From Bradyrhizobium sp. Rc3b (GTDB taxonomy: Bacteria; Pseudomonadota; Alphaproteobacteria; Rhizobiales; Xanthobacteraceae), in contig NZ_FOUS01000006.1 of assembly GCF_900114915.1 (NCBI RefSeq), positions 1 to 64,000 of the forward strand: a stretch of DNA of 64,000 nucleotides, read 5' to 3'. Below, in pieces: positions 8,176-17,462 of the stretch; the stretch's first letter is position 1; each line of letters opens with the position of its first letter. The notes under the pieces were generated by a model. It worked only from the letters and a program-made list of their open reading frames with translations, did no database searches and had not been told where the DNA came from. Both the position numbers and the translations under genes were made by a program.

Positions 8176-9675
8176 TCATTCCTGCAGCGCCTCCTCGCGC
8201 CGCGCCCGGATCGTGGGTAGCATGATCAGGATAATCGCGATGGCGGCCGCGGCCAGGAGGCTCGCCGAGAGCGGCGATGTGAGCAGCACGGTGACGTCGC
8301 CGCGCGACAGCACCATGGCACGGCGAAAATTCTCCTCGATGGCAGGGCCCAGAACCAGCCCCAGCAGCAGCGGCGCCGCCGGCAATTGCAGCTTGATCAG
8401 GACGTAGCCGAACACGCAGAACATTGCGGCCTCGTAGACCTCGAATGTTCCGCTGTTGATGGAATAGACGCCGATCGAACAGAACACCATGATCGCCGGA
8501 AACAGATATCGGTAAGGAATGGTGAGCAGCTTCACCCACAGCCCGACGAGCGGAAGATTGAGGATCAGCAGCATCAGATTGCCGACCCACATCGAGACGA
8601 TGAGGCCCCAGAACAGGGTCGGGTTCTTCGTCATCACCTCCGGGCCCGGGTGGATGTTGTGGATGTTCATGGCGCCGACCATCAGGGCCATCACGACGTT
8701 GGAGGGAACGCCGAGCGTCAGCAGCGGAATGAACGAGGTCTGCGCGCCTGCGTTATTCGCCGATTCAGGCCCTGCAACGCCTTCGATGGCTCCTTTGCCG
8801 AACTGCTCGGGATGCCGCGACAGCTTCTTCTCGAGCGTATAGGACGCAAAGGACGAGAGCACCGCACCGCCGCCGGGCAGGACGCCCAGCAACGTGCCCA
8901 GGGCCGTACCGCGCAGCATCGCCGGCACCATGCGGCGGAAGTCGTCGCGGGTCGGAAACAGATTGGTGATCTTCTGGGTGACCAGCGACAGCTTGTCGTC
9001 CTGCTCGAGATTCTTGACGATCTCGGCAAAGCCGAAGATGCCCATCGCCAACGGCACGAAATCGAGACCGTCGAACAGCTGGGGAATGCCGAAGGCAAAG
9101 CGCTGGCTGCCGCTGTTCAGATCGGTGCCGACGAGGCTGAGGAGCATGCCGAGCACGACCATGCCGATGCCCTCGATGAACGGGCCGCTCGACAGCACCG
9201 AGGCGAGGATCAGCCCCAGGATCATGAGCGCAAAGAATTCCTTTGGGCCAAACAGCAGCGCCGTCGCGGTCAGCGGGCCTGCAAGGGCGGCCAGCGCGAG
9301 CGTGGCCACGCATCCTGCAAAAAACGAGCCGATGGCAGCGGTGGCGAGCGCGACGCCGGCGCGGCCCTGCTTCGCCATCTGGTAGCCATCGATCGTGGTC
9401 ACCACAGAGGAGGACTCGCCGGGCAAATTGACGACGATGGCAGTGGTCGAGCCGCCGTATTGCGCGCCGTAATAGATTCCGGCGAGCATGATCAGCGCGG
9501 CGTCCGGCGGCAGCGCATAGGTGATCGGCAGCAACATCGCGATGGTTGCGAGCGGGCCGAGGCCGGGAAGCACGCCGATCAAGGTCCCGAGCAGACATCC
9601 GAAGAAGGCGTAGAGCAGGTTGGCGGGCTGGGCGGCGGTCGCAAAGCCGATCGCCAGATTGTGGACGAGATCCAT
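8176..9675 (-). CDS. tctA: Tripartite tricarboxylate transporter large permease TctA
   Basis: The 499-residue polytopic membrane protein is the large channel subunit of the tripartite tricarboxylate transporter (TTT) family, which imports carboxylates with a periplasmic binding protein and an ion gradient. The glycine/proline-rich family motif GVLPGLGPLATI is near residue 40, and about 12 hydrophobic segments span the length expected for TctA. It is the last gene of the minus-strand catabolic operon, 12 bp after tctB. The matching receptor TctC (18422-19402) lies at the other side of the divergent promoter. The substrate is probably the organic acid consumed by the operon's acyl-CoA enzymes. 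Confidence 0.95.
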   Translation of the reverse strand: MDLVHNLAIGFATAAQPANLLYAFFGCLLGTLIGVLPGLGPLATIAMLLPITYALPPDAALIMLAGIYYGAQYGGSTTAIVVNLPGESSSVVTTIDGYQMAKQGRAGVALATAAIGSFFAGCVATLALAALAGPLTATALLFGPKEFFALMILGLILASVLSSGPFIEGIGMVVLGMLLSLVGTDLNSGSQRFAFGIPQLFDGLDFVPLAMGIFGFAEIVKNLEQDDKLSLVTQKITNLFPTRDDFRRMVPAMLRGTALGTLLGVLPGGGAVLSSFASYTLEKKLSRHPEQFGKGAIEGVAGPESANNAGAQTSFIPLLTLGVPSNVVMALMVGAMNIHNIHPGPEVMTKNPTLFWGLIVSMWVGNLMLLILNLPLVGLWVKLLTIPYRYLFPAIMVFCSIGVYSINSGTFEVYEAAMFCVFGYVLIKLQLPAAPLLLGLVLGPAIEENFRRAMVLSRGDVTVLLTSPLSASLLAAAAIAIILIMLPTIRARREEALQE

Positions 9676-9687
9676 CGATCGGCCCGT

Positions 9688-10155
9688 TCAGTTGAGAAGG
9701 GACGGCCAGACGGGCAGCTGCAACCCGAGACCGTAGACGAAGACGGCAAGACACAGCGCAATCAGCACCGCCGCATTCGCCAGCGCGCCTGTCCAGGTGA
9801 ACTCTGAGCTGGCCCGGCTCGACACCATGATCAGCACGAACAAGGCGCCGACCAGACCGAGCGGAAACAGCAAGGCTGCGAACAGGACCACGGACCCGGT
9901 CACCCAGGCGAGCCCCTTGAAATCCCATTTGCGCAGCAGCTGCCGTTCCGCGGCGGGCTTCATGGCACTGAGAATCACGACGAGGCCGATGGCAGCGAGC
10001 ACGATCGCGAGCAGGCGCGGGAAATAGCCCGGCCCCATTCGCGCGACCGTGCCCGCGGGGTAGCCGAGCGCCGCCACGAAGAAGAAGATTGCAAAGGCGA
10101 GGAACAGGGCGCCGGACGCGAAGGCCCTGTGATTGCGGATCGCCAATCCCTTCAT
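9688..10155 (-). CDS. tctB: Tripartite tricarboxylate transporter small permease TctB
   Basis: The 155-residue protein has four hydrophobic segments, the normal design of the small TTT membrane subunit. The early motif MGPGYFPRLLA (about residues 40-50) is characteristic of TctB. The ATG at 10155 overlaps the stop of the upstream decarboxylase-like gene by four bases (ATGA), so the two are translationally coupled. tctA follows 12 bp later. It would form the membrane complex with TctA. Confidence 0.93.
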   Translation of the reverse strand: MKGLAIRNHRAFASGALFLAFAIFFFVAALGYPAGTVARMGPGYFPRLLAIVLAAIGLVVILSAMKPAAERQLLRKWDFKGLAWVTGSVVLFAALLFPLGLVGALFVLIMVSSRASSEFTWTGALANAAVLIALCLAVFVYGLGLQLPVWPSLLN

Positions 10156-10958
10156 GCTCGCTCTCCCTCGCCCGGCCCTTCCCCGCTTGTGCCGGCCATC
10201 GACGAACGCTCATCGAGGGCTTCCATCAGAACCGGCATGCCGATGGCGCAGGCATGAACGCCTAGATGCGCGGTCATCTGGAGAACCTGAAGCATCTCTC
10301 GCTGGCCGATGCCGAGCCGCAGGGCCCGTTTGATCTGCACACGCAGCCCTTGCGGGTTGAGCGCTGTGAAGCAGGCGTTCAATGCGATCGAGATCAGACA
10401 TTGCGACCGCTGGTCGAGGCCCTCCCCGGCCGCTCCGCCCGCGAGGAGATCGAACAAGAGGGCAAAATAGCCGGGATCACGTCGCAGCCACTGCTCGCAG
10501 AAGTCAGGCCAATCGCCGAACCGCGCGACATAGGCATCCCGCAGCACCCTCTGCTCGTCGGAGAGCTCGCCTTGATCGACCTCCAGGCCCGCGCTTGCCA
10601 GTTCTTCCGCGAGAATGCCGACGCCGACGTTGCAGCCGTCGAGCCCCTGGGCCGTTGCGAGACGGAATACATCGACGATCTCCCGCGCCGACGCTCCCTC
10701 CTGAAGCGCGAGGCGGAGGTGCAGTGCGAGCCCTGAGCGGAACAGATGCGTCGCTGAGCCATCGAGCGCGACGTAGATCAGCTCCCGCATCTTGGGCGAC
10801 AGCGGCCCCTTCTCCGCGGCGTAGCCCGCATACTTGCCATAGGTCTGAAGAAATTCGGGATCGAGGCGCAGCAGGCCTTCCGTCCAGGGCCGCCAATAGC
10901 CGCGCGCCTTGATATAGGCCTCTTTCAGGACCTGCTGTTCCGGCGTCAGACTGGACAT
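10152..10958 (-). CDS. Carboxymuconolactone decarboxylase family protein, two domains
   Basis: The 268-residue protein contains two carboxymuconolactone-decarboxylase (CMD/AhpD fold) repeats, at about residues 40-130 and 165-250 (for example MRELIYVALD and LISIALNACF). The CxxC pair of AhpD-type peroxidases is absent. This agrees with a lactone or ring-acid decarboxylase-like role rather than a redox role. The ATG at 10958 lies 13 bp after the SDR stop. The stop overlaps tctB. The substrate is unknown. The link with acyl-CoA enzymes and a lactonase-like gene suggests breakdown of a cyclic or lactone-forming acid. Confidence 0.88.
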   Translation of the reverse strand: MSSLTPEQQVLKEAYIKARGYWRPWTEGLLRLDPEFLQTYGKYAGYAAEKGPLSPKMRELIYVALDGSATHLFRSGLALHLRLALQEGASAREIVDVFRLATAQGLDGCNVGVGILAEELASAGLEVDQGELSDEQRVLRDAYVARFGDWPDFCEQWLRRDPGYFALLFDLLAGGAAGEGLDQRSQCLISIALNACFTALNPQGLRVQIKRALRLGIGQREMLQVLQMTAHLGVHACAIGMPVLMEALDERSSMAGTSGEGPGEGERA

Positions 10959-10971
10959 GGCGATCGCACCG

Positions 10972-11745
10972 TCAGGCAATGTTGGTGAGGGTGATCCCGC
11001 CGTCGACGGTGAGCACCTGTGCCGAGATGAATCCGCTGTCGTCGCCGGCGAGGAAACAGATCGCCTTGGCGATGTCGTCGACCGTGCCGAGCCGCCCCAG
11101 CGGCGTTCGCGCGATCCGGCGCGCATCGAGCTCGGCGTTGCGGTTGCGCATGGTTCCCTCGGTCGGAATCGCCGAGGGCGCCACTGCGTTGACACGGATG
11201 TTGCGCTCCCCGAGCTCCGCCGCGGCTGCGCGTGTGATGCCCATGACGCCGGCCTTGATGCCGCTGTAGACGATGCTGTTCTTGGCCGAAAGCAGACCGG
11301 CCACCGAAGCGACGTTGACGATCGCGCCGCCACGTTCGGCATCCATGACTTCCGCGGCCGCCTGGATACCCCACATCACCGACTTGAAGCCGATATTGAG
11401 CATGCGCTCGACGGTCTCCGGCGCGATGTCGGCGACCGATTGATAACGGACCCAGGCTGCGTTGTTGACGAGGATGTCGAACCGTCCCTGCCGCTCCGCC
11501 ACTCCAAGCACCGCCTGCCGCATGCCGTCGCGACTGGACACGTCCTGCGTAACGGCCAACGCCTCGCCGCCGGAGGCCTTGATCGCATCGACCGTGCCGT
11601 TCACGAATTCCGGCTTCAGATCATTGACGCCGACAATCGCGCCGCGTGAGGCCAATTTGAGCGCAGTCGCACGGCCGATGCCGTTTCCGGCACCGGTGAC
11701 GAGTGCAACGCGGCCCGCGAGCGTCTGATCCCTGGTCTCGGTCAT
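10972..11745 (-). CDS. Short-chain dehydrogenase/reductase (SDR)
   Basis: A classical SDR of 257 residues using NAD(P). The Rossmann motif TGAGNGIG is near residue 20, NNA is in the expected place, and the catalytic Ser (NVASVAG) and YxxxK (YSGIK) are intact. I chose the ATG at 11745 because AAGGAG lies six bases before it. An in-frame ATG at 11760 overlaps the upstream stop but has no such site. It is the sixth gene of the operon. A 3-hydroxyacyl-CoA or ring-alcohol dehydrogenase step fits the context but cannot be read from the sequence. Confidence 0.93.
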   Translation of the reverse strand: MTETRDQTLAGRVALVTGAGNGIGRATALKLASRGAIVGVNDLKPEFVNGTVDAIKASGGEALAVTQDVSSRDGMRQAVLGVAERQGRFDILVNNAAWVRYQSVADIAPETVERMLNIGFKSVMWGIQAAAEVMDAERGGAIVNVASVAGLLSAKNSIVYSGIKAGVMGITRAAAAELGERNIRVNAVAPSAIPTEGTMRNRNAELDARRIARTPLGRLGTVDDIAKAICFLAGDDSGFISAQVLTVDGGITLTNIA

Positions 11746-11756
11746 GGTCATCTCCT

Positions 11757-12785
11757 TCATGCTCCTGCCTCAGTGAACGGAGCAATTTCCGATACGTAAC
11801 GGCGGCCAAATGCGCTGATCAGGCCGCTGGCATCGCCCTGCGCTTGCAGCGTGCGGATCCGGCGCAAATGACGATGCACCGGAATGTCCCAGGTGAAGCC
11901 CATACCGCCATGGATCTGCAGCGCGCCTTCGCTGATCGAGCTGCCATAGGTTGCCGCGGCCAGGAACGCCGCATCGCGCTGAACGGAACCACTCCCCTCG
12001 GACAGGCTTCGCGTGATCGCATGACGAATGCTCTCCAGTCCCAGCTTCTGTCGCGCCAGCGCATGACGAATGGCTTGATTGTAGGACAGAGCGTGACCGA
12101 ACTGCCGGCGCGTCGACGCATGCTCCTGCGCCAGCGACAGGCAGGCCTCGGCAGATCCCAGGATGGCCGCGGCACGCAGTACGTTGGCGTCTGAGCTGAG
12201 CATATCCCATGTGTTCGCCGGCAGGATCGAGTCGATGGGAATGCGGACCCTCTGGAGACGCACCGCGTGTTCCGGCACAGTCAGGTCGAGGCCTGCCGCG
12301 TCTTCCACCACAACGCCTTCGGCATCGATTCTGACCAAGGCCGCAGCACCTTCGCCGATCCGGGCCAACAGATAGTCGACCTTGTCCGCGCAGGGGGCTC
12401 GCGCAACCCAGCCGCTCAGCACGACAGCTTCCCCTTCCCGCTCGGCGACAGCCTCGCCCTGCCACGCGATGGACACCAACGTCTCGCCCGAGACGATCGC
12501 GGTGGCGAGATGCGGCAGCGACTGCTGGAGCAGGCGGCCGGCAAAGAGCGTCTCGAGCAGCGGAAAGCCGAGCAGTCCGGAATGGGCGGCCGCGATCACC
12601 GGCACCGCGAAGCCGAGCGGAAGGGCAAGTCCCCCGACCTCCTCGTCCGCGATGATGCCGAGCAGTCCGTCACCGGCGAGATTGCGCGCCTGCGCCCGCA
12701 TCTCCTGCCCCGCACAGGCGACGACCGCACGCGTCGCGGTTGCGGCGAATTCGGCGGGCTGAAGTCCTTCACCGGCCACGATCAT
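11757..12785 (-). CDS. Acyl-CoA dehydrogenase-like subunit lacking the catalytic base
   Basis: The 342-residue protein has the acyl-CoA dehydrogenase fold. The C-terminal FAD-site motif QIHGGMGFTWDIP and the ASTRRQFG stretch are visible. The end of the protein has no YEGT-like segment, and the position used by isovaleryl-CoA dehydrogenase-type enzymes (region ANVLRAAAILG) has no Glu, so neither usual catalytic base is present. It starts with an ATG that shares one base with the stop of the preceding acyl-CoA dehydrogenase (TGATG), which implies equal production. It is probably the non-catalytic partner in a heteromeric enzyme, as known for actinobacterial steroid-pathway dehydrogenases. Confidence 0.9.
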   Translation of the reverse strand: MIVAGEGLQPAEFAATATRAVVACAGQEMRAQARNLAGDGLLGIIADEEVGGLALPLGFAVPVIAAAHSGLLGFPLLETLFAGRLLQQSLPHLATAIVSGETLVSIAWQGEAVAEREGEAVVLSGWVARAPCADKVDYLLARIGEGAAALVRIDAEGVVVEDAAGLDLTVPEHAVRLQRVRIPIDSILPANTWDMLSSDANVLRAAAILGSAEACLSLAQEHASTRRQFGHALSYNQAIRHALARQKLGLESIRHAITRSLSEGSGSVQRDAAFLAAATYGSSISEGALQIHGGMGFTWDIPVHRHLRRIRTLQAQGDASGLISAFGRRYVSEIAPFTEAGA

Positions 12786-13996
12786 CACTTGCCTCGCGAG
12801 AGCTGGAGGATCCGATCGGCGATGATGCCGAGCTGTATCTCGGTCGTGCCGGCGTAGATCGTTTCTGCGCGGGCCTGCAGATAGATCGCCTCGAACCGCC
12901 GCCGCGCCACCTTGATCGCCGCGAGCTGCGGCAACATGGCCTGCTGGAGCAGCTCCAGGGCGAGCGCGGCAAAGCGCTGATGCGATTCGCTCCAATAGAG
13001 CTTCGCAAGGCTGCCCCGCGCGCCGATCTTGTCACCGTTGACGAGCGCCTCGACGGCGGTCTCGACATGCGCTTTCAGCACCTCGATCTCGACCGCGACC
13101 TCGCCCAGCCTGACCGCGTAGTGATGATCATCGACCATCTGCGACAGCGCAGCGTCCGCCTTGCAGGCCGAAATCAGATGGCGCAGCTCGTTCTCGAAGC
13201 GCCAGGCGCGATACATGCGGTTGGTCGCACGCTCGATCTCCAGCACGCGGATCGCCGCGGCCCAGCCCTCGTCGGGCGCGCCGATCGCATCGGTCTGGGC
13301 CACCTCGACCTCGTCGAAGAAGACCTCGCAGAAGCTCTCGCGGCCATCGATCGACTTGATTGTCCGCACCCGCACGCCCTTCGCATCGAGCGGCACCGCG
13401 AACATCGCAAGGCCGCGATGGCGGTCCTCCAGCGGCCCGGTGCGGGCGAGCACGAGACAGCGTTGAGCCCGGTATGCGCCGCTGGTCCAGATTTTCTGGC
13501 CGGTGATGCGCCAGGCGTCACCGTCCCGGGTGGCGCGGGTGCGGAGCCCCGCCAGGTCGGAGCCGGCTTCGGGCTCGGAAAAACCCTGACACCAGATGTT
13601 GCGCATGTCGAGGATCGCAGGCAGGAAACGCTGCTTCTGCTCTTCGGTCCCAACTGCGAGAATGATGGGACCGGCAAGCTCCTTGCCGATCGAGTTGACG
13701 CTTTCGGGCATCGCGAGCGCACCGATCTCCTGATTGGCGATCAGGTGCTCACGCAAGGAGCGGCCGTGCCCGCCATAGGCCTGCGGCCAGGTAATGCCCG
13801 TCAGCCCGGCGCGGTACATCGCCGACTCCCAGGCAATGGACTGCTGAAGTGTGGGCGATGCGAATGCGGCGCTGTCGCTGCGGAAACTGGCGGGCAGATT
13901 GCCTTGCAGCCAGCGACGCATCGCGCCGCGATAGGCTTCACCCGTCAGGTTCTCCACCACGACGGCTTGCATCGATACCGCTTCAACCACACTCAT
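12785..13996 (-). CDS. Acyl-CoA dehydrogenase, probable catalytic subunit
   Basis: The 403-residue FAD-dependent acyl-CoA dehydrogenase carries N-terminal, middle (GFSEPEAGSDLA at about 138-149) and C-terminal domains. The segment that holds the base in medium-chain enzymes reads IYAGTTEIQ, with Ala in place of Glu. A Glu in EIERAT (E255) is at the alternative position used by isovaleryl-CoA and long-chain types, and is the likely base. AGGAAG precedes the ATG by eight bases. The gene is directly coupled to the shorter dehydrogenase, so I infer an alpha-beta heteromer that forms a 2-enoyl-CoA from a branched or cyclic acyl-CoA. Confidence 0.94.
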   Translation of the reverse strand: MSVVEAVSMQAVVVENLTGEAYRGAMRRWLQGNLPASFRSDSAAFASPTLQQSIAWESAMYRAGLTGITWPQAYGGHGRSLREHLIANQEIGALAMPESVNSIGKELAGPIILAVGTEEQKQRFLPAILDMRNIWCQGFSEPEAGSDLAGLRTRATRDGDAWRITGQKIWTSGAYRAQRCLVLARTGPLEDRHRGLAMFAVPLDAKGVRVRTIKSIDGRESFCEVFFDEVEVAQTDAIGAPDEGWAAAIRVLEIERATNRMYRAWRFENELRHLISACKADAALSQMVDDHHYAVRLGEVAVEIEVLKAHVETAVEALVNGDKIGARGSLAKLYWSESHQRFAALALELLQQAMLPQLAAIKVARRRFEAIYLQARAETIYAGTTEIQLGIIADRILQLSRGK

Positions 13997-14053
13997 CGCA
14001 CGCTTCCTGCTTTCGTCATATCCGCCGACATGTCCTGCCCGGCCGCCTATCCT

Positions 14054-15271
14054 TCACTGCGACTTGAGAAGATCGCAGGCGCTTTCCGATGCCGGCCGCC
14101 ATGCATCCTCGGGCGCGATCGTGCCTGTGATGTCGTAATAGTCGTAGGTGTATTTGGATTCCGCCGGAGCCTTGATGCGCGCGACATGGAGCGGTCGCAT
14201 GACCTGGCCGTCAGCCCTGATGCTGACATTCTTCATTTCGAAATCGTTGATCGGCGTGTTCTTCATTTGCCGCATCACGGCGTCGCCGTCGTCGGAACTG
14301 GCGGCAGCGACCGCCTTCAGATAATGCGTGATGGCGCTGTAGGTGGCGGCCTTGCCCTCGTTGAGAAGCTGACCATTCGTCGCCTCGGCATAGCGCTTGG
14401 CAAAGGCCCGGCTCTCCGGCGTCATGTCCCAGTAGAACGGCGTCGTCAGCCGCACGTTCTGAAGATCCTTGAGACCAATTCCATGCGTCTGGCTGATCAT
14501 GAGGCCGAGCGGAACAAGCAGTTGCGATTTGGTCAGCCCGAACTCCTGCGCCTGCTTGATCGCATTGGCGAAATCCGCGCCCGAATTGGCGAGCGCAATC
14601 GCCTTGGCGCCGCTGGCCTGTGCCGTCAGCAGGAACGAGGAGAGATCCGACGAGTTGAGCGGATGCAGCACCGAGCCCACCACCTTGCCGCCGCCCGCTT
14701 CGATGAACTTGGTTGCATCCGCCTGCCAGGCCTTGCCGAAGGCATAATCCACCGTCAGGAAAAACCAGCTGTCGATCCCTTGCGCGAGCAGGGCTTTCAC
14801 GGTGGCCTTCGGCTGGGCATAGGTATCAACCACCCACTGCGTGGTCATCGGCGAGCATTTGTCGTTGGTGAAGAACGAGCCCGCGGTGCCGGCCAGAAGA
14901 TAAGGCTTCTTGCGGTTCTTCATGATATCCTGCACGGCCAGCGCGATCGACGACGCCGAGCAGCCGACAATGGCGTCGACACCTTCATTGTCGACCCAGC
15001 GCAGCGCGATGGCGACGCCGATATCGGGCTTGTTCTGGTCGTCAGCGATCACGAGCTCGATCTTCTTGCCATTGAGCGTTCCGCCAAAGTCGCCAACCGC
15101 GAGCTTCGCCGCGGCGACCGAGCCGAGGCCGCAATTGTCCGCATAGGGGCCGTTCTGGTCGTTCATGATGCCGATCTTGACGACGTCGCCGGAGATGCCC
15201 TGTGCGGACAGCGGCGCATTCGTGAGCAGCAAGGCAATCATGCCGAGCGCAGTGATCGTCGATCTCTTCAC
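14054..15271 (-). CDS. Branched-chain amino acid-type ABC substrate-binding protein (orphan)
   Basis: A 405-residue periplasmic binding protein of the Liv/Peripla_BP_6 type, with a signal peptide (hydrophobic core ALGMIALLLTNA, cleavage near LSAQG) and a bilobed domain starting VVKIGIMNDQNGPYAD. Relatives bind amino acids, aromatic acids or amides for Liv-type importers. It starts with GTG at 15271, preceded by GGAGG at a five-base spacing. No Liv permease or ATPase is in the operon, so it either works with components elsewhere or senses the substrate. The TctABC importer in the same regulon makes it a second solute-binding protein for what may be one substrate. Confidence 0.93.
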   Translation of the reverse strand: MKRSTITALGMIALLLTNAPLSAQGISGDVVKIGIMNDQNGPYADNCGLGSVAAAKLAVGDFGGTLNGKKIELVIADDQNKPDIGVAIALRWVDNEGVDAIVGCSASSIALAVQDIMKNRKKPYLLAGTAGSFFTNDKCSPMTTQWVVDTYAQPKATVKALLAQGIDSWFFLTVDYAFGKAWQADATKFIEAGGGKVVGSVLHPLNSSDLSSFLLTAQASGAKAIALANSGADFANAIKQAQEFGLTKSQLLVPLGLMISQTHGIGLKDLQNVRLTTPFYWDMTPESRAFAKRYAEATNGQLLNEGKAATYSAITHYLKAVAAASSDDGDAVMRQMKNTPINDFEMKNVSIRADGQVMRPLHVARIKAPAESKYTYDYYDITGTIAPEDAWRPASESACDLLKSQ

Positions 15272-15334
15272 CGTTTCCTCCTGCTTTGACGCGCTTCCTC
15301 TGGACCGGCTTCTGCCGGTTCTCTTCGTTTAGAT

Positions 15335-17461
15335 TCAGTGTGGGACCGGCCGCTCTCCGTGCGGGATCAGCAGCGCATCGAGCGCCACGGCCCCCTCGCC
15401 CTCCGCCCGTAGCAGCAGCGGGTTGACGTCGATCTCGGCGATCTCATCGACATGCGCGGCGGCAAAACGCGACAACGCGGCAACGGCCGAGGCCGCAGCT
15501 GCGAGGTCGGCCCGCGGCCGGCCGCGCGCGCCGTCGAGCACCGCGAACGCCTTGAGCGATTTCAGCATCGCCATGGCCTGCGTCTCGCTGACCGGCGCCA
15601 TCTCTACGGCGGAGTCCTGCAGGATTTCCGCGAAGATCCCGCCGAGGCCGACCATCACCACCGGTCCGAAGACGGGATCGATGCGGCTGCCCAGGATGAG
15701 CTCGGCGACGCCCTTGGCCATTGGCGCCACGATCACACCATCAATCGTTGCATGCGGCGCCCTGGTGGCGACGCGATCGCGCATCTGGGCAAAGGCCCGC
15801 CGGACCTCGGCTTCCGAGCCCAGGCCTAAGACCACACCACCGGCCTCGGTCTTGTGCGGCAGATCGGGCGAGGCAATCTTGAGCACCACGGGATAGCCGA
15901 TCTCGGTGGCGGCACGCGCCGCCGCATCGACATCCTGCACGAGACGCTCGGCAAGGACAGGAACGCCGGCCTCGGCCAGCGCGCGCTTGGCTCCGAGTTC
16001 GTGGCGGAACGCATCGGTTACAAGCGGTCGTGCTCGCTCGACCGCCGCGGGCGCCTCCTGCGGGTGCTTCGACACCGCCTGCAATCGCACCAGTGCAGCG
16101 ATGGTTGCGCAGCAGCCGTCGAAGCTTTCCACCGTCGGAAAGCCCAGTGCGTGCAGCTCGGTCAGCGCATCCTCAGGGCCGTCGACACACAGGATGACGG
16201 GACGGTGCGGAAACTGCGCGCGGATGTTGCGCAGCGTGTCCATATAGATGGATCGCAGGCGCGGCAGGTGCAGCGAGAACGGCAACGGCAGGATCACCGC
16301 ATCAGCGCTCTCGTCCGCCACGACCGCGGACATGATCCTTTCCAGGAGATCCGGACGGCTCGACATCTGCGCCGTGGCGTCGACCGGGTTGCGGGCCGAC
16401 GCGAACGGCACCAGCTCAAGAATCTGCCGCTGCGTCTCCTGTCCGAGTTCCGGCAAGGTCAGCCCAACCGCCTGTGCCGCATCCGCGAGCAGCACGCCGA
16501 AACCGCCCGACGCCGTGAGGATCGCGACGCCCGGCCCCTTCGGCAGCCGATCCGGCAGCAGGATCGATGCGGCATGACCGAGATCGATGAGTTCGTCGAC
16601 GCTGCGGACGCGCACCGCACCACAACGGCCGAACAGTGCGTCGAATACGGCGTCCGCCCCCGCCATCGCTCCGGTGTGCGACGCCGCGGCGGCCTGCCCA
16701 GCCGCCGATGTCCCGATCTTCATCGCGATGACGGGCTTGCCGGCATCACGCGCCTCTTCCAGCGCCGAGATCAGGCGGCCGGCGTCACGGCAGGCTTCGA
16801 GGCAGCACAGGATGACCTTGGTGGCGGGATCACGCGCCATCCAGGCGATGCCGTCAGCGATGTCGATGTCGCACTCGTTGCCCGTCGTGATGAAGCGGCT
16901 GACACCGACACCGCGCTCGCTGGCGAGCCGCATGGTGTAGCTGCCGAGATTGCCGCTCTGCGACACGATTCCGAGCGAGCCGGCAACCGGCATGCTGTGC
17001 TCGAGCACGATCGAAAACGTCGCGATGCTCTTCTCGGCGATGCTGACCGCGCCGAGGCAGTTCGGCCCCAGCAGGCGCATGCCGCCATTACGCGCGGCGA
17101 CGCGCAGCCGCTCCTGCATCGCGCGGCCCTGCTGGCCGAGCTCGGCAAAACCGGACGAGAACACGACGACGCTGCGGACGCCACGCGCGGCGCACTGCTC
17201 CACGGCCTCGCCCGCGCGCTCCGCGTCAACCGCGATGATGGCGAGATCCGGCGCCTCCGGCACCTCGGCAACGGAAGCATAGGCCTTCAGGCCCTGCACC
17301 ATCGCGGCCTTCGGGTTGACCGGATAGATGCGGCCTGCGTAGCCGTGGCGACGCAACAGATCGACCGGCCGGCCGCCGATCTTGGTCGCCTCTTGCGAGG
17401 CGCCAATGATCACGATCGAACGCGGCGACATCAGCGCGTCGAGACCTTCTCCCGGCCGCAT
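15335..17461 (-). CDS. Acyl-CoA synthetase, ADP-forming (acetate--CoA ligase) family
   Basis: The 708-residue fusion of the alpha and beta parts found in NDP-forming acyl-CoA synthetases has a CoA-binding Rossmann domain (about 10-105), succinyl-CoA ligase-like domains (about 155-450) and a C-terminal ATP-grasp domain (about 475-700). The phospho-histidine motif SHTGAMAG is intact, with H262 as the acceptor. It would activate the imported carboxylate to its CoA thioester, the entry step for the acyl-CoA dehydrogenases. It starts one base after the crotonase stop (TGAGATG), showing tight coupling. Some family members are protein acetyltransferases, but no GNAT domain is present here. Confidence 0.92.
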   Translation of the reverse strand: MRPGEGLDALMSPRSIVIIGASQEATKIGGRPVDLLRRHGYAGRIYPVNPKAAMVQGLKAYASVAEVPEAPDLAIIAVDAERAGEAVEQCAARGVRSVVVFSSGFAELGQQGRAMQERLRVAARNGGMRLLGPNCLGAVSIAEKSIATFSIVLEHSMPVAGSLGIVSQSGNLGSYTMRLASERGVGVSRFITTGNECDIDIADGIAWMARDPATKVILCCLEACRDAGRLISALEEARDAGKPVIAMKIGTSAAGQAAAASHTGAMAGADAVFDALFGRCGAVRVRSVDELIDLGHAASILLPDRLPKGPGVAILTASGGFGVLLADAAQAVGLTLPELGQETQRQILELVPFASARNPVDATAQMSSRPDLLERIMSAVVADESADAVILPLPFSLHLPRLRSIYMDTLRNIRAQFPHRPVILCVDGPEDALTELHALGFPTVESFDGCCATIAALVRLQAVSKHPQEAPAAVERARPLVTDAFRHELGAKRALAEAGVPVLAERLVQDVDAAARAATEIGYPVVLKIASPDLPHKTEAGGVVLGLGSEAEVRRAFAQMRDRVATRAPHATIDGVIVAPMAKGVAELILGSRIDPVFGPVVMVGLGGIFAEILQDSAVEMAPVSETQAMAMLKSLKAFAVLDGARGRPRADLAAAASAVAALSRFAAAHVDEIAEIDVNPLLLRAEGEGAVALDALLIPHGERPVPH

Positions 17462-17462
17462 C

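Noticed and set aside
12740..15289. A plus-strand frame open for about 850 codons antisense to the acyl-CoA dehydrogenase genes
   Set aside because: It mirrors codon bias of the minus-strand genes in a GC-rich genome, shows no family motif, and the opposite strand carries clear enzymes with ribosome binding sites.
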